A DNA stretch of 64,000 nt from Saxidomus purpurata (lineage: Eukaryota; Mollusca; Bivalvia; Venerida; Veneridae). Every line of letters starts with the position of its first letter. Position 1 is the first letter of the stretch. Shown one piece after another: positions 44,272 to 56,218 of the stretch. The notes under the pieces are model-generated. The model saw only the letters and a program-made list of their open reading frames with translations, did not search any database and was not told where the DNA came from. The DNA lies in NCBI GenBank assembly GCA_022818135.1, contig JAFMSR010000002.1, forward strand, positions 48,771,706 through 48,835,705, read 5' to 3'. A program made the position numbers and the translations under genes.

Positions 44272-45655
44272 TAGTACATTTTTAGCTTGACTATTCGGAG
44301 AATATGGAGAGCTATTACAGTCACTTGTGTGTCGTCGTTGCAGCTTTGGTTAAAGTTTTGCCTGCTAAGTACTATCATGCACATATCTCAGTAACCACTT
44401 ATGATATTGACTTGAAACTTTGTTCATGTCTTTAGGGGTGTCACACAATCAAGACAGATAACTATTATATAAATTTAGTACAAATTATGGCCCTTGTTTG
44501 ACTTTGAAAATTTGGTTAAAGTTATATTACCCTTCAAAATGGTCACATTGGTTTATAATTAAGAATGATGCTCAACACACAGTAGATGCTTTAAAACATA
44601 TACGAAATAAGTTTTACCAAGTTATTTCTGTTATTGACAGATACAAATTAAGATATACATAACCGAAAGGGTGGATATTTTATTTTTGACTAGGATAGTC
44701 AAAAAAGATTTTGACGGATTTCCTCTTTATTCAATGTGAATGAAACTGTTATACAGATCATTATTTTTGGGTTATAACTATGGCAATGTTTATTATTCTA
44801 GGAGTATAAATCACTGATTAATATTTTATTTAATATTGTGATAGTCACTTTGAACGGTAATATCACTTTAAAGTTTTGCCTGCTAGGTACTATCATGCAC
44901 ATATTTCAGTAACCACTTGTGATATTGACTTGAAACTTCGTTAATGTCTCTAAGGGTGTCACACAGTCAAGTCAGATTACTCTTGTATAAATTTAGTACA
45001 AATTATGGCCCTTGTTTGACTTTGAAAATTTGGTTAAAGTTTTGCCTGCTAGGTACTATCATGCACATATCTCAGTAACCATTTATGATATTGACTTGAA
45101 ACTTTATTAATGACTTTAGGAGTGTCACACAGTCAAGTCAGATTACTCTTGTATAAATTTGATACAAATTATGGCCCTTGTTTGACTTTGAAATTTGGTT
45201 AAAGTTTTGCCTGCTAGGTACTATCATGCACATATCTCAGTAACCACTTATGATATTGACTTGAACTATGTTAATGTCTTAAGGGGTGCCACACAGTCAA
45301 GTCAGATAACTCTTGTATAAATTTGATACAAATTATGGCCCTTGTTTGACTTTGAAAATTTGGTTAAAGTTTTGCATGCAAGGTACTATCATGCACATAT
45401 TTCCGTAACCACTTATGGTAGTTATATCAAACTTAGCAATGTTCAGGGGTACATTTTGTATCAAAAATAATTAATTCCTTAAAATTAAATATATAGTGAT
45501 AGATTTTGACTTTTTTTATGATTCAACTTTCCTAGTTTATACTTAATAGTTAGCAGAATTTTGTTTTGCTATTAAACTGATAAAAGTTTTGTTTTATTAT
45601 ATTCGAGCTTGCTGTCTTATGGACAGCTCTCGCTGTCTTATGGACAGCTCTTGTT
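44272..45655 (+). mobile_element. Tandem-core element type D
   Basis: Starts agcttgactattcggagaat. Core units carry gttttgcctgctaggtacta, atatctcagtaaccactta, attgacttgaaact and aattatggcccttgtttgac. gactttg starts at 45018, 45184 and 45348, so the period is 164-166 bp. An earlier unit at 44500 is separated by unique DNA. The 3' end is doubled: the palindrome gctgtcttatggacagc occurs twice, at 45611 and 45632, and is followed by ctcttgtt. Confidence 0.75.
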
Positions 45656-45659
45656 CACT

Positions 45660-46120
45660 TAATTAAGTAGTCACTACAGTAACCAAAATGTAAGCTTAGT
45701 GAAATGGATGAAAATGGGTTGAAAACAATAAGATGATAGTTACCAAAGGTGACCAAGAGTAACCAAAAGTTTACCAAACACTATGAACAGGTCACAAATG
45801 GATAGGGTTGTGCAGAGGTGCACATTTTGGGCCATATATGGAATTCCAACAGGCTGTTTTTAGGATATTTTGAACGAAATAATCTGCCTTAAAGGCTGCA
45901 GATGCTGTGGCACTTCAATAAGGGTATCAATATCAATGCCAGCTAGTTGTTGACATAGATACAGCTTTAAATGTCACAAATGAGATAAGTGCCTGCTTAT
46001 CCTTTCTATATAAGGATGATGATTTATTTAAATAAAACATTAATGTCCTAACTGGACACAGCACTTTTTCAGAAAATTCCTTAATCTCCAAGTTAAATAC
46101 AACTCCAGGTTTAGTGTTCT
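45660..46120. other. No feature seen
   Basis: AT-rich unique DNA between the type D element and repeat R1 copy 2. Confidence 0.35.
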
Positions 46121-46124
46121 AAAA

Positions 46125-46385
46125 GTGCTGAAAACAAGGAGTCCTCTGCAAAATTGGGCACAATGGAATTTTCTTGCAGACAATGAGTGATCATTTGTGT
46201 CATTACTTCGCTAACAGTACTTGAGGTTACTTTATTTGGTTACTATCCGTTTATTTTAACCACAGACCTGCAGTTCATTGATAACACATCATGTTGCTGT
46301 TGTTTTATTTTATTTTTTTAAAATATAGTTTTGCTTGAGACTGTTTGACGAAGTAAAATACAGTGCTTTTTAACAAGGTGTCACA
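46125..46385 (+). repeat. Interspersed repeat family R1, copy 2
   Basis: Matches 13170-13440 block by block (aacaaggagtcctctgcaaa, tgagtgatcatttgtgtcat, agttcattgataacacatca, agttttgcttgagact). Confidence 0.65.
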
Positions 46386-46389
46386 CAAG

Positions 46390-46950
46390 AGAGTTACAAT
46401 GTGTTTACTGTTCGTTTTATAAACAATAGAAAATGATCCTAGACGAGAAAGATTGGCCCACTTTGGCCAAGGCATGTTTGGTAAAGTGTTGAATTACATA
46501 ATTGAAATCACTTAAATATTAACTTATCATATTTGCAGTCTCACGTAATTAAAAGCTTGGTTTTTTTTAATATTTGAAGAAATAGATTGCTTTGCATTTA
46601 CTAGGCAATATCCCCAGACTTTTTCCAACTTTACCAGGTTAGTTTGTCTAGATCATCTTGTAACATAGTGCAACCTGTAAATATTTTGAATGCTCGGATT
46701 TAATTGAATATAGCTAGGAAGTGTCTCCTTGTCTGGTCCCTGGAATTTTATTGAGAGAACCAGACTTGGAGACTGTGCTTGTCTGGTTCAACTGGACAGA
46801 GACAAATGGGGGGATATGTCTCAACGTCCAGCTCTATTTCTGTTAACCGACAACCTATACTGTAAAATTATTTGTAACATATTAAAAAACTTTATTACTT
46901 TTGAAATACATGTATTTGCTTAACCTGAGTGAGAGGAAAGCAGTGTCTTT
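46390..46950. other. No feature seen
   Basis: AT-rich DNA. A 64-codon frame at 46729 has no motif or splice context. Confidence 0.35.
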
Positions 46951-46952
46951 AT

Positions 46953-48260
46953 TATACCCCCAAAACGAAGTTTAGGGGGGTATATAGGAGTCACCCGGTG
47001 GTTGGTCGGTCGGTCGGTCGGTCGGGCGGGCGGTCTGTTGCATTTTCCTTGTCCGGAGCATAACTTGAAAACTACTGGTTGGAATTCAATACAACTTCAT
47101 ACAATGGTCAAGCACATTGAGAGGAAGTGCAGTGCACAAGAACTATAACTCCATCTTCACTAATTACAGAGTTATTGCCCTTTGTTACTTTTCCTTGTCC
47201 GGAGCATAACTTGAAAACTACTAGTTGGAATTCAATACAACTTCATACAATGGTCAAGCACATTGAGAGGAAGTGCAGTGCACAAGAACCATAACTCCAT
47301 CTTGACTAATTACAGAGTTATTGCCCTTTGTTACTTTTCCTTGTCCGGAGCATAACTTGAAAACTACTAGTTGGAATTCAATACAACTTCATACAATGGT
47401 CAAGTACATTTAGAGGAAGTGCAGTGCACAGGAACTATAACTCTATCTTGAGTATTTACTGAGTTATTGCCCTTTGTTACTTTTACTTGTCCGGAGCATA
47501 ACTTGAAAACTACTAGTTGGAATTCAATACAACTTCATACAATGGTCAAGCACATTGAGAGGAAGTGCAGTGCACAAGAACTATAACTCCATCTTGACTA
47601 ATTACAGAGTTATTGCCCTTTGTTACTTTTCCTTGTCCGGAGCATAACTTGAAAACTACTGGTTGGAATTCAATACAACTTCATACAATGATCAAGCACA
47701 CTCAGAGGAAGTGCAGTGTACAAGAACTATAACTCTATCTTGAATATTTACTGAGTTATTGCCCTTTGTTACTTTTCCTTGTCCGAAGCATAACTTGAAA
47801 ACTACTGGTTGGAATTCAGTACAACCTCATACAATGGTCAAGTACATTTAGAGGAAGTGCAGTGCACAGGAATCATAACTCCATCTTGACTTATTACAGA
47901 GTTATTACCCTTTGTTACTTTTCCTTGTCCGGAGCATAACTTGAAAACTTCTGGTTGGAATTGAATACAACTTCATACAATGGTCAAGCACAGTGAGAGG
48001 GAGTGCAGTGCACAGGAACCATAACTCCATCTTGACTAATTACAGTGTTATTGCCCTTTGTTACTTTTCCCTGTCTGGAGCATTTTTCGAAAACTACAAT
48101 TCAATACAACTTCATACAATGGTCAAGCACAATGAGAGGAACTTCTAAGAACAATATCTCTTTTTAGTTTGTTTGCAAGGTATTATGTTACTACGAACTT
48201 CTTCAGTTTATAAAGCAATCCTTTTGGGGGTATTAATCACATTTAGTGATAGCTCTAGTT
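46953..48260 (+). mobile_element. Tandem-core element type C, copy 3
   Basis: 5' hairpin tataccccc ... gggggtata, then a (GGTC)n/(GGGC)n tract. ttcaat or its variant starts at 47085, 47231, 47377, 47523, 47669, 47815 and 47961, exactly 146 bp apart each time; the last unit (48100) has a 7-bp deletion. It ends with the palindrome atcacatttagtgat (48236-48250) and ctctagtt. This is the most complete copy. Confidence 0.88.
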
Positions 48261-48559
48261 TATGCTAAATTTACTAATAGTTCATTTTTCTACTATTGCA
48301 TAACTTTGCACCAGTTAATGGGAGTGTGTCTTTAAATTCAATTGTTCACACATTTGTACAACACAAATCCAATGTCAACATAAACAATATCAGATTTATT
48401 CAAAGATATAAAGCATATACTGAAGCATAATATATTTCATTTATAGTATTGCTATGTTAGTGCTCACCATGTACATACTTCATTAATAGTGTTACTATTT
48501 AAGTGCTCACCATGTATACATTTCATTTAAACTGTTACTATGTTAATGCTCAAATACTT

Positions 48560-48905
48560 GCAATTTGTCTGTGTCCCATCATAGCAAGGCAAATTGTGGC
48601 TTTAAAAAAGGACCCCTTGTCGTCCATCTGATGTCCATTAACTTCTTTCTTTAAACAACATTTCTGAACTCACAGCATTAAACTTTAACAATCTTTTTAT
48701 GAACCAGAAGGCCAAGGGCTTAAATAATTGGCATGCAGCATTGTTAACTAAACCTCTACCAAGATTGTTAAAGTTCAACCCCTTGATCAATATTATCCCT
48801 ATCAAGGACTCGCTTGGGTATAATGCATAAAAATACAAACATTTTAAATTCTTATTGTCTGAAACCAGAGTAACATGTGGCCATTTAAACCCTCTTGTTT
48901 TAACA
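48560..48905 (+). repeat. Degenerate type B fragment
   Basis: Contains ttggcatgcagcattg and aacctctaccaagattgtt of the type B core and ends near aaaccctcttgtttta, a decayed 3' terminus. A reverse-strand frame of 100 codons here is array read-through. Confidence 0.55.
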
Positions 48906-48909
48906 GAAT

Positions 48910-49690
48910 TGTTGCCATTTTCAACTTGGCGAGTTTTCAATTATAAATTGTAATAGCTTTAGCATCAATGATCCCACTCTCCACCTTCAAAATCTACAAT
49001 GACAAATTTTTCATATAAATGCTCATTGTCCTTTTGTATTTAGCACATAGCTCTACATCCCAATGATAACATGATTGCATCTATCATACATTCATGGTAC
49101 TTTGAAATTGTAAGTGAAACTTGTCACACCCAATGTATAAAACACTATTGATGGTTAAAGTGACATTATGCGCATCTTACTGCACATAGTGTATTTTTGG
49201 TGACAGTTTTATAAAAGCAATATTTGGTTGCTGTTCGTTTAACTGTGTTAAATTAATGATTATGCCGCATTAGTATTTGAAGTTGGTGCTTTAGATATAA
49301 AAAATCGGACTGGTAAAATGATAGTTGATTGTGTCGTTATTGATGTTGGTAGAGATTTCGGCAGTGGAAGGGAAGCAACTACTGCATGCAGTTGTTCTTT
49401 TCTTTAATTGACTCTCCCAGTCAAATAAGAAAAATCAATATTTGGAAACTTATTATTTCATACTGGTAGCGTGAAGAGTTTGGTATATTGGGTTAAAAGC
49501 TATTATTTCCTCTACACTTTTGTACACACACCATATTCAGCTGGATTTTTACTTGAAAAAATGCGCATAATGTCACTTTAATACACTTAAAGTATTCTGC
49601 TATTAAATCATAGCTTTGTGAAAGACCATCTTCTGCATATACACTTGTGATGCATTTTCAATCTGATACATAAAACTGCATTTTATGATT
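48910..49690. other. No feature seen
   Basis: AT-rich DNA without exons or recognised repeats. Confidence 0.35.
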
Positions 49691-49692
49691 TT

Positions 49693-50185
49693 AGCTCAAA
49701 TGGACCAATAGTGCTATTAAGATCGCATTATGTCTATCATCCATCCATCCACAATTTCCTTCAACAACATCATGTTGTCTGAAGCCATTATCTCATTGTT
49801 AAAACTTGGCAGAGATGTTTCTTGCATGAAGCTCTATCAATGTTGTTCAAAATATTTCATTCCATGCAGAACTCTAATTGCTATGGCAACAAATAGAAAA
49901 CAATTAAAGACTCTTCTTCTCTAAAACCACAAGGCCTAGAGGTTAGATATTTAGCATGTGGCATTGTCTACTGGATCTCTACCAAGATTACTCAAATTAT
50001 GACCCCCATGTCAAAACTGAACCCAACCGAGGTGTCACTTGGTTTTACATAGGCTTATATGGGAAAAAACTTTTAAAATCTTTAACTCTAAATTCACAAG
50101 ACCTAAATATTAGATATTTGGCATTTAGAAATGTCTAGTCCACCTTTACCAAGATTGTTCAAATTATGACCCCCAGGTCATGTGT
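49693..50185 (+). mobile_element. Tandem-core element type B, copy 3
   Basis: Starts ttttagctcaaatggacc with a ccatccatccac tract, then the gaagctctatcaatgttgtt block and two core units (tagatatttagcatgtgg, gatctctaccaagatta, ttttacataggctta). The 3' hairpin is absent. Confidence 0.65.
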
Positions 50186-50574
50186 TGAGGGTGCTGATAA
50201 TGATTTTTGTGTGACTCAATGTAAAAGGTAATCAGAAATTTTTAACATATTTGGAATGCAACAGAAATGCGTTAAATACAGTCAAAGTTTGTGTATTGTC
50301 ATATGTAAATGCAATGCAAGCTAGTATCATCATGAATATGGTTAAAAAACATTTATCCCATCAGCAACACAATTTCATAGATATAGTATGTAATATGATC
50401 TCAAATATTTGATCTCATTCATTTGTTATTTGTTCGCTTTTTTGTACGTATGTTTTTTTACAATAGTTTATTTCATTAACCATATTTTATATATTTAAAA
50501 TATCTTCTTAATATCTTGCACCTATTGATATTCCAATGCCACAAGTTTTTCAAAATCCAATGCCTCAGTCTGTC

Positions 50575-50835
50575 CCAGCTGTAACTCTCCTACATGGATT
50601 GATTGGGATTGCATTTCGTCCGTCTGTCCGTCAGTCCACCATTTCCTTCAAATGACATCTCTGAAACCACTGGTCCAATGTTGTAAAACTTTGCAGGGAT
50701 GTTTCTTGCATGAAACTCTATCAAAATGTTCAATGATTTCCATTCCATGCAAAACTTTGGTTGCTATGGCATAAAATACGAAACAATTAAAAAATATTCT
50801 CTAAAACCGCATGGCCAAGAGCATAGATACTGTTA
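50575..50835 (+). mobile_element. Tandem-core element type B, 5' fragment
   Basis: Has the cgtccgtctgtccgtcagtc tract, catttccttcaaatgacatc and the gaaactctatcaaaatgttc block. It breaks off at about 50835, where repeat R1 begins. Confidence 0.6.
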
Positions 50836-50839
50836 GCGA

Positions 50840-50965
50840 AGTATCACTCATTTTGCAGAGGACACCTTGTTGTCAGCACTTTCAGTGCTTTGATAAATTG
50901 TATGTAACCAGCTTTGTTTATGACACATCCTTCAGGAATATGTGACACGCGACCTACTTGTCTAT
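50840..50965. repeat. Interspersed repeat family R1, rearranged copy 3
   Basis: tttgcagaggacaccttgtt and tcagcactttcagtgctttg are the inverted start of R1. ccagctttgtttatgacaca ... ggaatatgtgacacg is its far end in direct orientation. A deletion or foldback joins the two ends. Confidence 0.5.
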
Positions 50966-51084
50966 TATTTCGCGAAATTTTCATGAAACATCAATTTTAA
51001 GTTATTGTGCATTGTGCATTATGTTTCCGTAAGGGACATATGCTAAAATCATGAAACAATACAGGTCATTACGATGTCAGACCA

Positions 51085-51360
51085 GATCCGCCTCTCACTG
51101 GTCTAGAGGTTAGAGAAGCTGACTGGAAATCACTGTAACAGGGGGTCGGATGTAAACGATGTGTCTCGGGGCTTTAAGCGAGAATTTGATGTAGTTCTGG
51201 TCAAAATGGCGGAAATTTAATGGTTTTTTTGGGAGACGGATAAGGAAATTGGTAAGGAAATGTTTATTTTTAATTTGATTGAACTGTTATCCCTTTGTAT
51301 AGCCACATGTAATATATGAAATCGTCACACCCGTTTTGGATCGTGGACCTAAAAATAAAA
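51085..51360 (+). repeat. SINE-like repeat S, forward copy
   Basis: A tRNA-Ser-like head (ctggtctagaggttagagaa ... tggaaatcactgtaac) followed by ggggtcggatgtaaacga, aaaatggcggaaatttaatg and gggagacggataaggaaatt, ending ggacctaaaaataaaaaag (A-rich tail). The body recurs inverted at 56217-56441. Confidence 0.6.
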
Positions 51361-51364
51361 AAGT

Positions 51365-53430
51365 TATTGAAGGGATAAATTGGTTGATAGTGTTTATGTT
51401 TGGATTGTCCGCCGTTTTCTCCCACGTTTGGACGGTTCAGACTGCTTTACTCGAGCTTATTTGAATCCATTTGGTATAAACATGATGCGATCCATAGTTA
51501 CACACTGTATCGGCAAAACGCAACGGCTCCAATTTAACAATGCTGCTCCAACTAGCGTAACGACAAGGCTCCAATAAAACATGGCCGATTTTCGTAAACA
51601 AAACACACATGAGTATAACAGATTCATGTATTTTTTATAGTTATTCGCAAATTCAGATGAAATGAATACTCTTACGGAATGCCCACACCTGTCCTGCATG
51701 ACCGTAGCTAGTTGGCTTTTTCAGACATCTGTGCGTGTGAAAGTAATGCAAGTTGAATGCAGAGGATTCAACAGTAAACGGTGTGATAACACACCAAAAT
51801 ACATGGATTTTGCACAAAATTAGCGAAGTTAAGGTGTTTAGGATAAAACAAATGCACTGGCATGTAACTTTTTGTCAAATCTTGTAAGATTATATTAGTA
51901 GTTTACTGATCTGGTATGTCTATTATAAGGCAAAAATCTACATTTTCAGCAATACAACGATTCAAACTCCAATTTAAGATACAGTACATTTTGCATTGGG
52001 ATACGTTAATGTCAATGCTATATTTCATGCATGGTGATTGTTAAAGTAGAAGGCAATTTACCCTATATTCAACTGTAGGCCTCGTTATCTTGAAACGCAT
52101 CGAATGAGCTATTTTGTTAAAATACATATCAATGACTGCAGAAAAACATTTGACCATCGTTACTTCCTGGTTGAGTATTCTATAAATGTATACACCCTTT
52201 CAATTAATCGATAATCTACCGACCAAGAGTTGCGTCCCTTACCGGCTGTGACGTCATACGATGATAAATTGCACAAATGAAACCATCGCTGACACTTACT
52301 TCCTAATAGTTTGTAAACATCGATCAAGTTAAACAAGTTTTTTAGGCGTAATTGGTATAATGATTTTGTCATTTTATACAACATTTCTACGTAATTATCA
52401 TAATCATAATATATATAGATTGTGAAAAAAGTTGGCGATTATTTAGAAATATTTTAGAAAAAAACTGGTGTATTTTCGAATAAAGTTTTCGGATGCTGTA
52501 ATTGTTCTGCTTTGAAATAAACAAAAATGAATAACGTGATTTACATGAATTAAAGTAATTAATGCATGGTTTAGTGAGAATTATTGTCAAGAAACATTTT
52601 AAAAAAAGTATGAGCTATGGGGCAGGAATACTCTATAGACAGTTGAACCTGCTAAGGGGATAATGTCCGTTTACCGTAAAAAGTTGCCATATGTCTGAAC
52701 TAATTATGTTACAAAGGCCTATTGTCATAACATTGTTTGACATAATTAGAAATATTAATTTTTATAAACACCATCCTTTTTCATTTCCATGCAATTTATT
52801 AATATATCTTTTCAACAATGTAAGGTTATGAAATGAAAACTAAAATGAAAGGTACAACATAAATGTGCAACATAAATACTTTTAACTTGAAAGTTGCATC
52901 ATACAGCAAACTGTTTTCGAGTTAAAATGTGAACTGTTAGTGATAATAACATTGTCAATTTTGATAAGATGTGTGTTACAATTAATTGGTGCTCTACTAC
53001 ATCAGGTGGCCACGAAATGCCCTTGGGCATAATCATGTACAATACACAGAGTGCCATAAAACCCCTATGAAAGGTCCAGTGATGGCATAAACAGCTACAT
53101 GTAACCAATTAGTGGCAAATTTGGTGCCCAGTTATTGATATGTAGCATTCATGTGAATTTATGGTTGAGTGTGAAACTAGTGTTAACTGAGATGAAATCT
53201 AATATGAAATCCAAGAAGCGCTACTGTCACACCTTGATATTACTAGATCTGTCTCATTTTACAAATCAAGAGTAACAGATTATTAGTTTAGTTTAATCAT
53301 CTTTTATTTTTCAACATGTGCATAATCATGTTAATACAATGACATATATGCACAACGAAACAAAATGCAATTTGTCGGGCCACAAGTTCTTTCAACTTAG
53401 CAAACGGCCTTTCCCAGAATGAAAATATTA
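51365..53430. other. Mostly unique, no gene supported
   Basis: 51365-51600 is richer in CpG than its surroundings (ttgtccgccgttttctcccac), which would suit a promoter, but no exon is evident. A short piece at 52650-52680 (gctaaggggataatgtccgt) matches the element at 25565-25995. The rest is AT-rich with no support for genes. Confidence 0.35.
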
Positions 53431-53431
53431 A

Positions 53432-53620
53432 TTAAATATAAAATACATAGTACTTGTTTTCTTAACTAAATATTTTGTGTCCGAGATCCCAACGCCGTGG
53501 ATGACTGTTCCCAGTTTAGGAACTCTAAATATTATCAAACAAAACAGAATATTTAAAGAGGCTGCACAGTTGCCACCTACACGTAGGAAATTTGGTTTGA
53601 CAATTGGGAACCTGCAATGA
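53432..53620 (+). other. Possible short coding segment, unidentified
   Basis: 62 open codons ending in TGA at 53618. The last 45 read EIPTPWMTVPSLGTLNIIKQ then NRIFKEAAQLPPTRRKFGLT, which has a protein-like composition unlike the flanking AT-rich DNA. There is no ATG at a suitable place, and the only candidate acceptor is weak (tgtccgag). I do not recognise it. It could be a terminal exon or a fragment of a mobile element. Confidence 0.2.
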
Positions 53621-54705
53621 TCTGAACAAAAGAGAGAGAAAAATGTCTTTACGTTAGAATAGTAAAATAATTGTTTGAATAATGTACATGTGTGTAGCAA
53701 AATATATCAATTGATGGTCGAGTATTAAACTCAAGACTGTGCCCTGGTGCGCATCACTGCTGATGATGTAAAAACTGAAAATGATTTCTTCGTACCAGTC
53801 ATTTAATCACTTATGAAAAGTGATGTTAGCAAAGACAAACTTTCTGTAGCAGTTCCTTTATTTGTTCTTTATTGTAGATTTTTTAATAAATAAACACTTT
53901 TAGGTGAGTCAATTGTAGTACCAACTGGTTTTGCTACATATCTACAACTGCATATCACCAGTCGCTAAAAACTTGAAGTATAAAAAAGCTTCCGGTTAAA
54001 TCGCGCAAACATTTGATTCACTTGTCTTCGTCATTCCACTATGATTTCATTTCAGTTATCTCTATACGGTATATGTCTACAGTTTCAAGCTGTAAAAGCT
54101 ACAAAAATACCTAGATTTAGCGTTCCTTCGATGAAATAATATATGCAGTGGTCAACAATCACGTTTTTTTGTTTGTAATCATGCTTATTGGGTCCACCAT
54201 CCTCTAAAGAGGCTATAAACGGTACGACCCGGCTCAACAATCGTTTTAAAGGCACATCCCCGCATGACGTCATCAAAGGGCAGATAATTCAAATTACCGA
54301 ATAATTGAAACGGTGTATATTGTGGCATTATAGATACGCATTATTACTTTGTCGGTCCGCACAATAAATTGATCCCCTTATTGATCGTGCTATTGCCTGC
54401 TCGTGCGCCGTAACTACTAACTAGCTGCTCGATCAGTGTCTGATTTTAGACAGTAGAACTGTAGGTGAAAACATTTTGTTCAGAAACAGAGACAATTCGA
54501 TCCAAAATACGATTTATAACTGTTGCATTCTTATTACCAACTGGTGTAGCCTTCACTTATGAAGATTACAGACTGAAATAAACGGCAACAAAACAAAGGA
54601 CAAATATTTTGAATACACAAACAAATCCAGCGTCTTCAGCGCTTTGATTTAAACTTTAAACCGATTTCAATGTAACTCGGGCCGTATTAAGATGATTTGA
54701 TGTAT

Positions 54706-54881
54706 CACCGGGTTCCAAAAGCATCTGTAAACGGTAAACCAACGGACAGCATGGATGATGTACCATGTGTAAATTTCAAGCCAGTGCAGGCCCGGGGGTG
54801 GGAAGCACTGGTTAGAATTGGTCACATGGTACATCATCCATGCTGTCCGTTGGTTTTACGTTTGTGCTTTTGAACCCGGTG
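54706..54881. repeat. Long inverted repeat (about 60-bp arms)
   Basis: Left arm 54706-54768 and the complement of 54823-54881 match almost throughout (caccgggttc ... accaacggacagcatggatg ... taccatgtg). There are a few differences near aagcatctgtaaacg. The loop is 54 bp. An RNA from either strand would be a long hairpin. The outer part reads into a 77-codon frame at 54840-55073 whose reality is doubtful. Confidence 0.8.
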
Positions 54882-55082
54882 CCAAATCTTCGAGCGGCTA
54901 ATCTTAGTAAGGGGTATTGTGGCACAACCTCATCTCTGGATAGTATCAATTTTATAAAAAATCGTTCAAAAGATCTCGGGGCAAATCTGTCAAAAACCAG
55001 TGCGAGCCAAACCTCTTCGAGCTGTAGTCCAACCGAGCTGGGGAAACAAGACCAAACACTTGAATTTCTTTGATTTCCCCCC

Positions 55083-56218
55083 CTGAGCTGGGCTCGGGTG
55101 AGCGACGGGGTGAACTGGCGTCCCCGGTCGCCTCTGGTGGTCCTTTGCTTCATTGTCAGAAACTTGGTCAGGATGTTTGTCCCAGTAATTAATCTTGGAG
55201 TTCGACTCGGCCTCGGGTCACCCCCGAAAAAACTAGGTGACATGACCCAAAATAGAAAAATCTTGTTAAGGCTCTAGAGGCTACTGTTTCAGTCCAAATA
55301 TCCTGGCAATTTGTCAGAAAGGTTGTTTGGTTGATTTCTAGCTCAAGTTTTAATATGGGTCACCTGGGGTCAAAAACTAGGTCACACAGCCCAAATATGG
55401 AAAAACCTTGTTAACACTCTAGAAGTAATATTTTCAGACCAGATATCCTGGAAATTTGTCAGAAAGGTTGTTAAGATGATTTCTAGCTCAAGTTTGAATA
55501 TGGGTCATCTGGGGTCAAAAACTAGAGTCGCGCAGCCTGAATATGGAAAAACCTTGTTAACACTCTAGAGGTAACATTTTCAGCCCAAATATCCTGGAAA
55601 TATGTCAGAAAGGTTGTTTTGATGATTTCTAGCCCAAGTTCGAATATGGGTCATCTGGGGTCAAAAACTAGGTCACACAGCCCAAATATGGAAAAACCTT
55701 GTTAAAACTCTAGAGGTAACATTTTCAGCCCAAATATCCTTGAAATTTGTTGGAAATTTAAGGTTGTTTTGATGATTTCTAGCTCAAGTTCGAATATGGG
55801 TCATCTGGGGTCAAAAACTAGGTCACAGAGCCCAAATGTGGAAAAACCTTGTTAACACTCTAGAGGTTACATTTTCAGCCCAAATATCCTGGAAATTTGT
55901 CAGACAGGTTGTTTCGATGATTTCTAGCTCAAGTTTCAATATGGGTCATCTAGGGTCAAAAACTAGGTCACACAGCCCAAATATGGAAAAGCCTTGTTAA
56001 TAGTCTAGAAGTAACATTTTCAGTCCAAATATCCTGGAAATTTGTCAGAAAGGTTGTTAAGATGATTTCTGGCTCCAGTTCGAATATTGGTCATCTGGGG
56101 TCAAAAACTAGGTCACACAGCTCAAATATGGAAAAGCCTTGTTTACACACTAGAGGTAACATTTTCAGTCCAAATGTCCTCGGGTGAGCGATAAAAGGGT
56201 CATCATGGCCCTCTTGTT
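55083..56218 (+). mobile_element. Tandem-core element type A, copy 2
   Basis: aaact of the core starts at 55230, 55374, 55519, 55665, 55815, 55960 and 56105: period 145 bp with small indels (one step of 150 from a local insertion). It ends with ctcgggtgagcgataaaa, the palindrome agggtcatcatggccct and ctcttgtt. The first 150 bp resemble the type A 5' end but are unusually GC-rich and diverged. Confidence 0.8.

Noticed and set aside
46953..48260. Centromeric-type satellite
   Set aside because: The array has defined 5' and 3' element ends and only about eight units, so it is the core of a dispersed element.
54266..54273. CRE palindrome TGACGTCA as a promoter element
   Set aside because: A single site with no gene start nearby; kept only as a chance or distal motif.
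54812..55243. 143-codon minus-strand frame and the 77-codon plus-strand frame at 54840-55073
   Set aside because: They overlap each other, run through one arm of the long inverted repeat and into the type A element, and show no domain or splice context.
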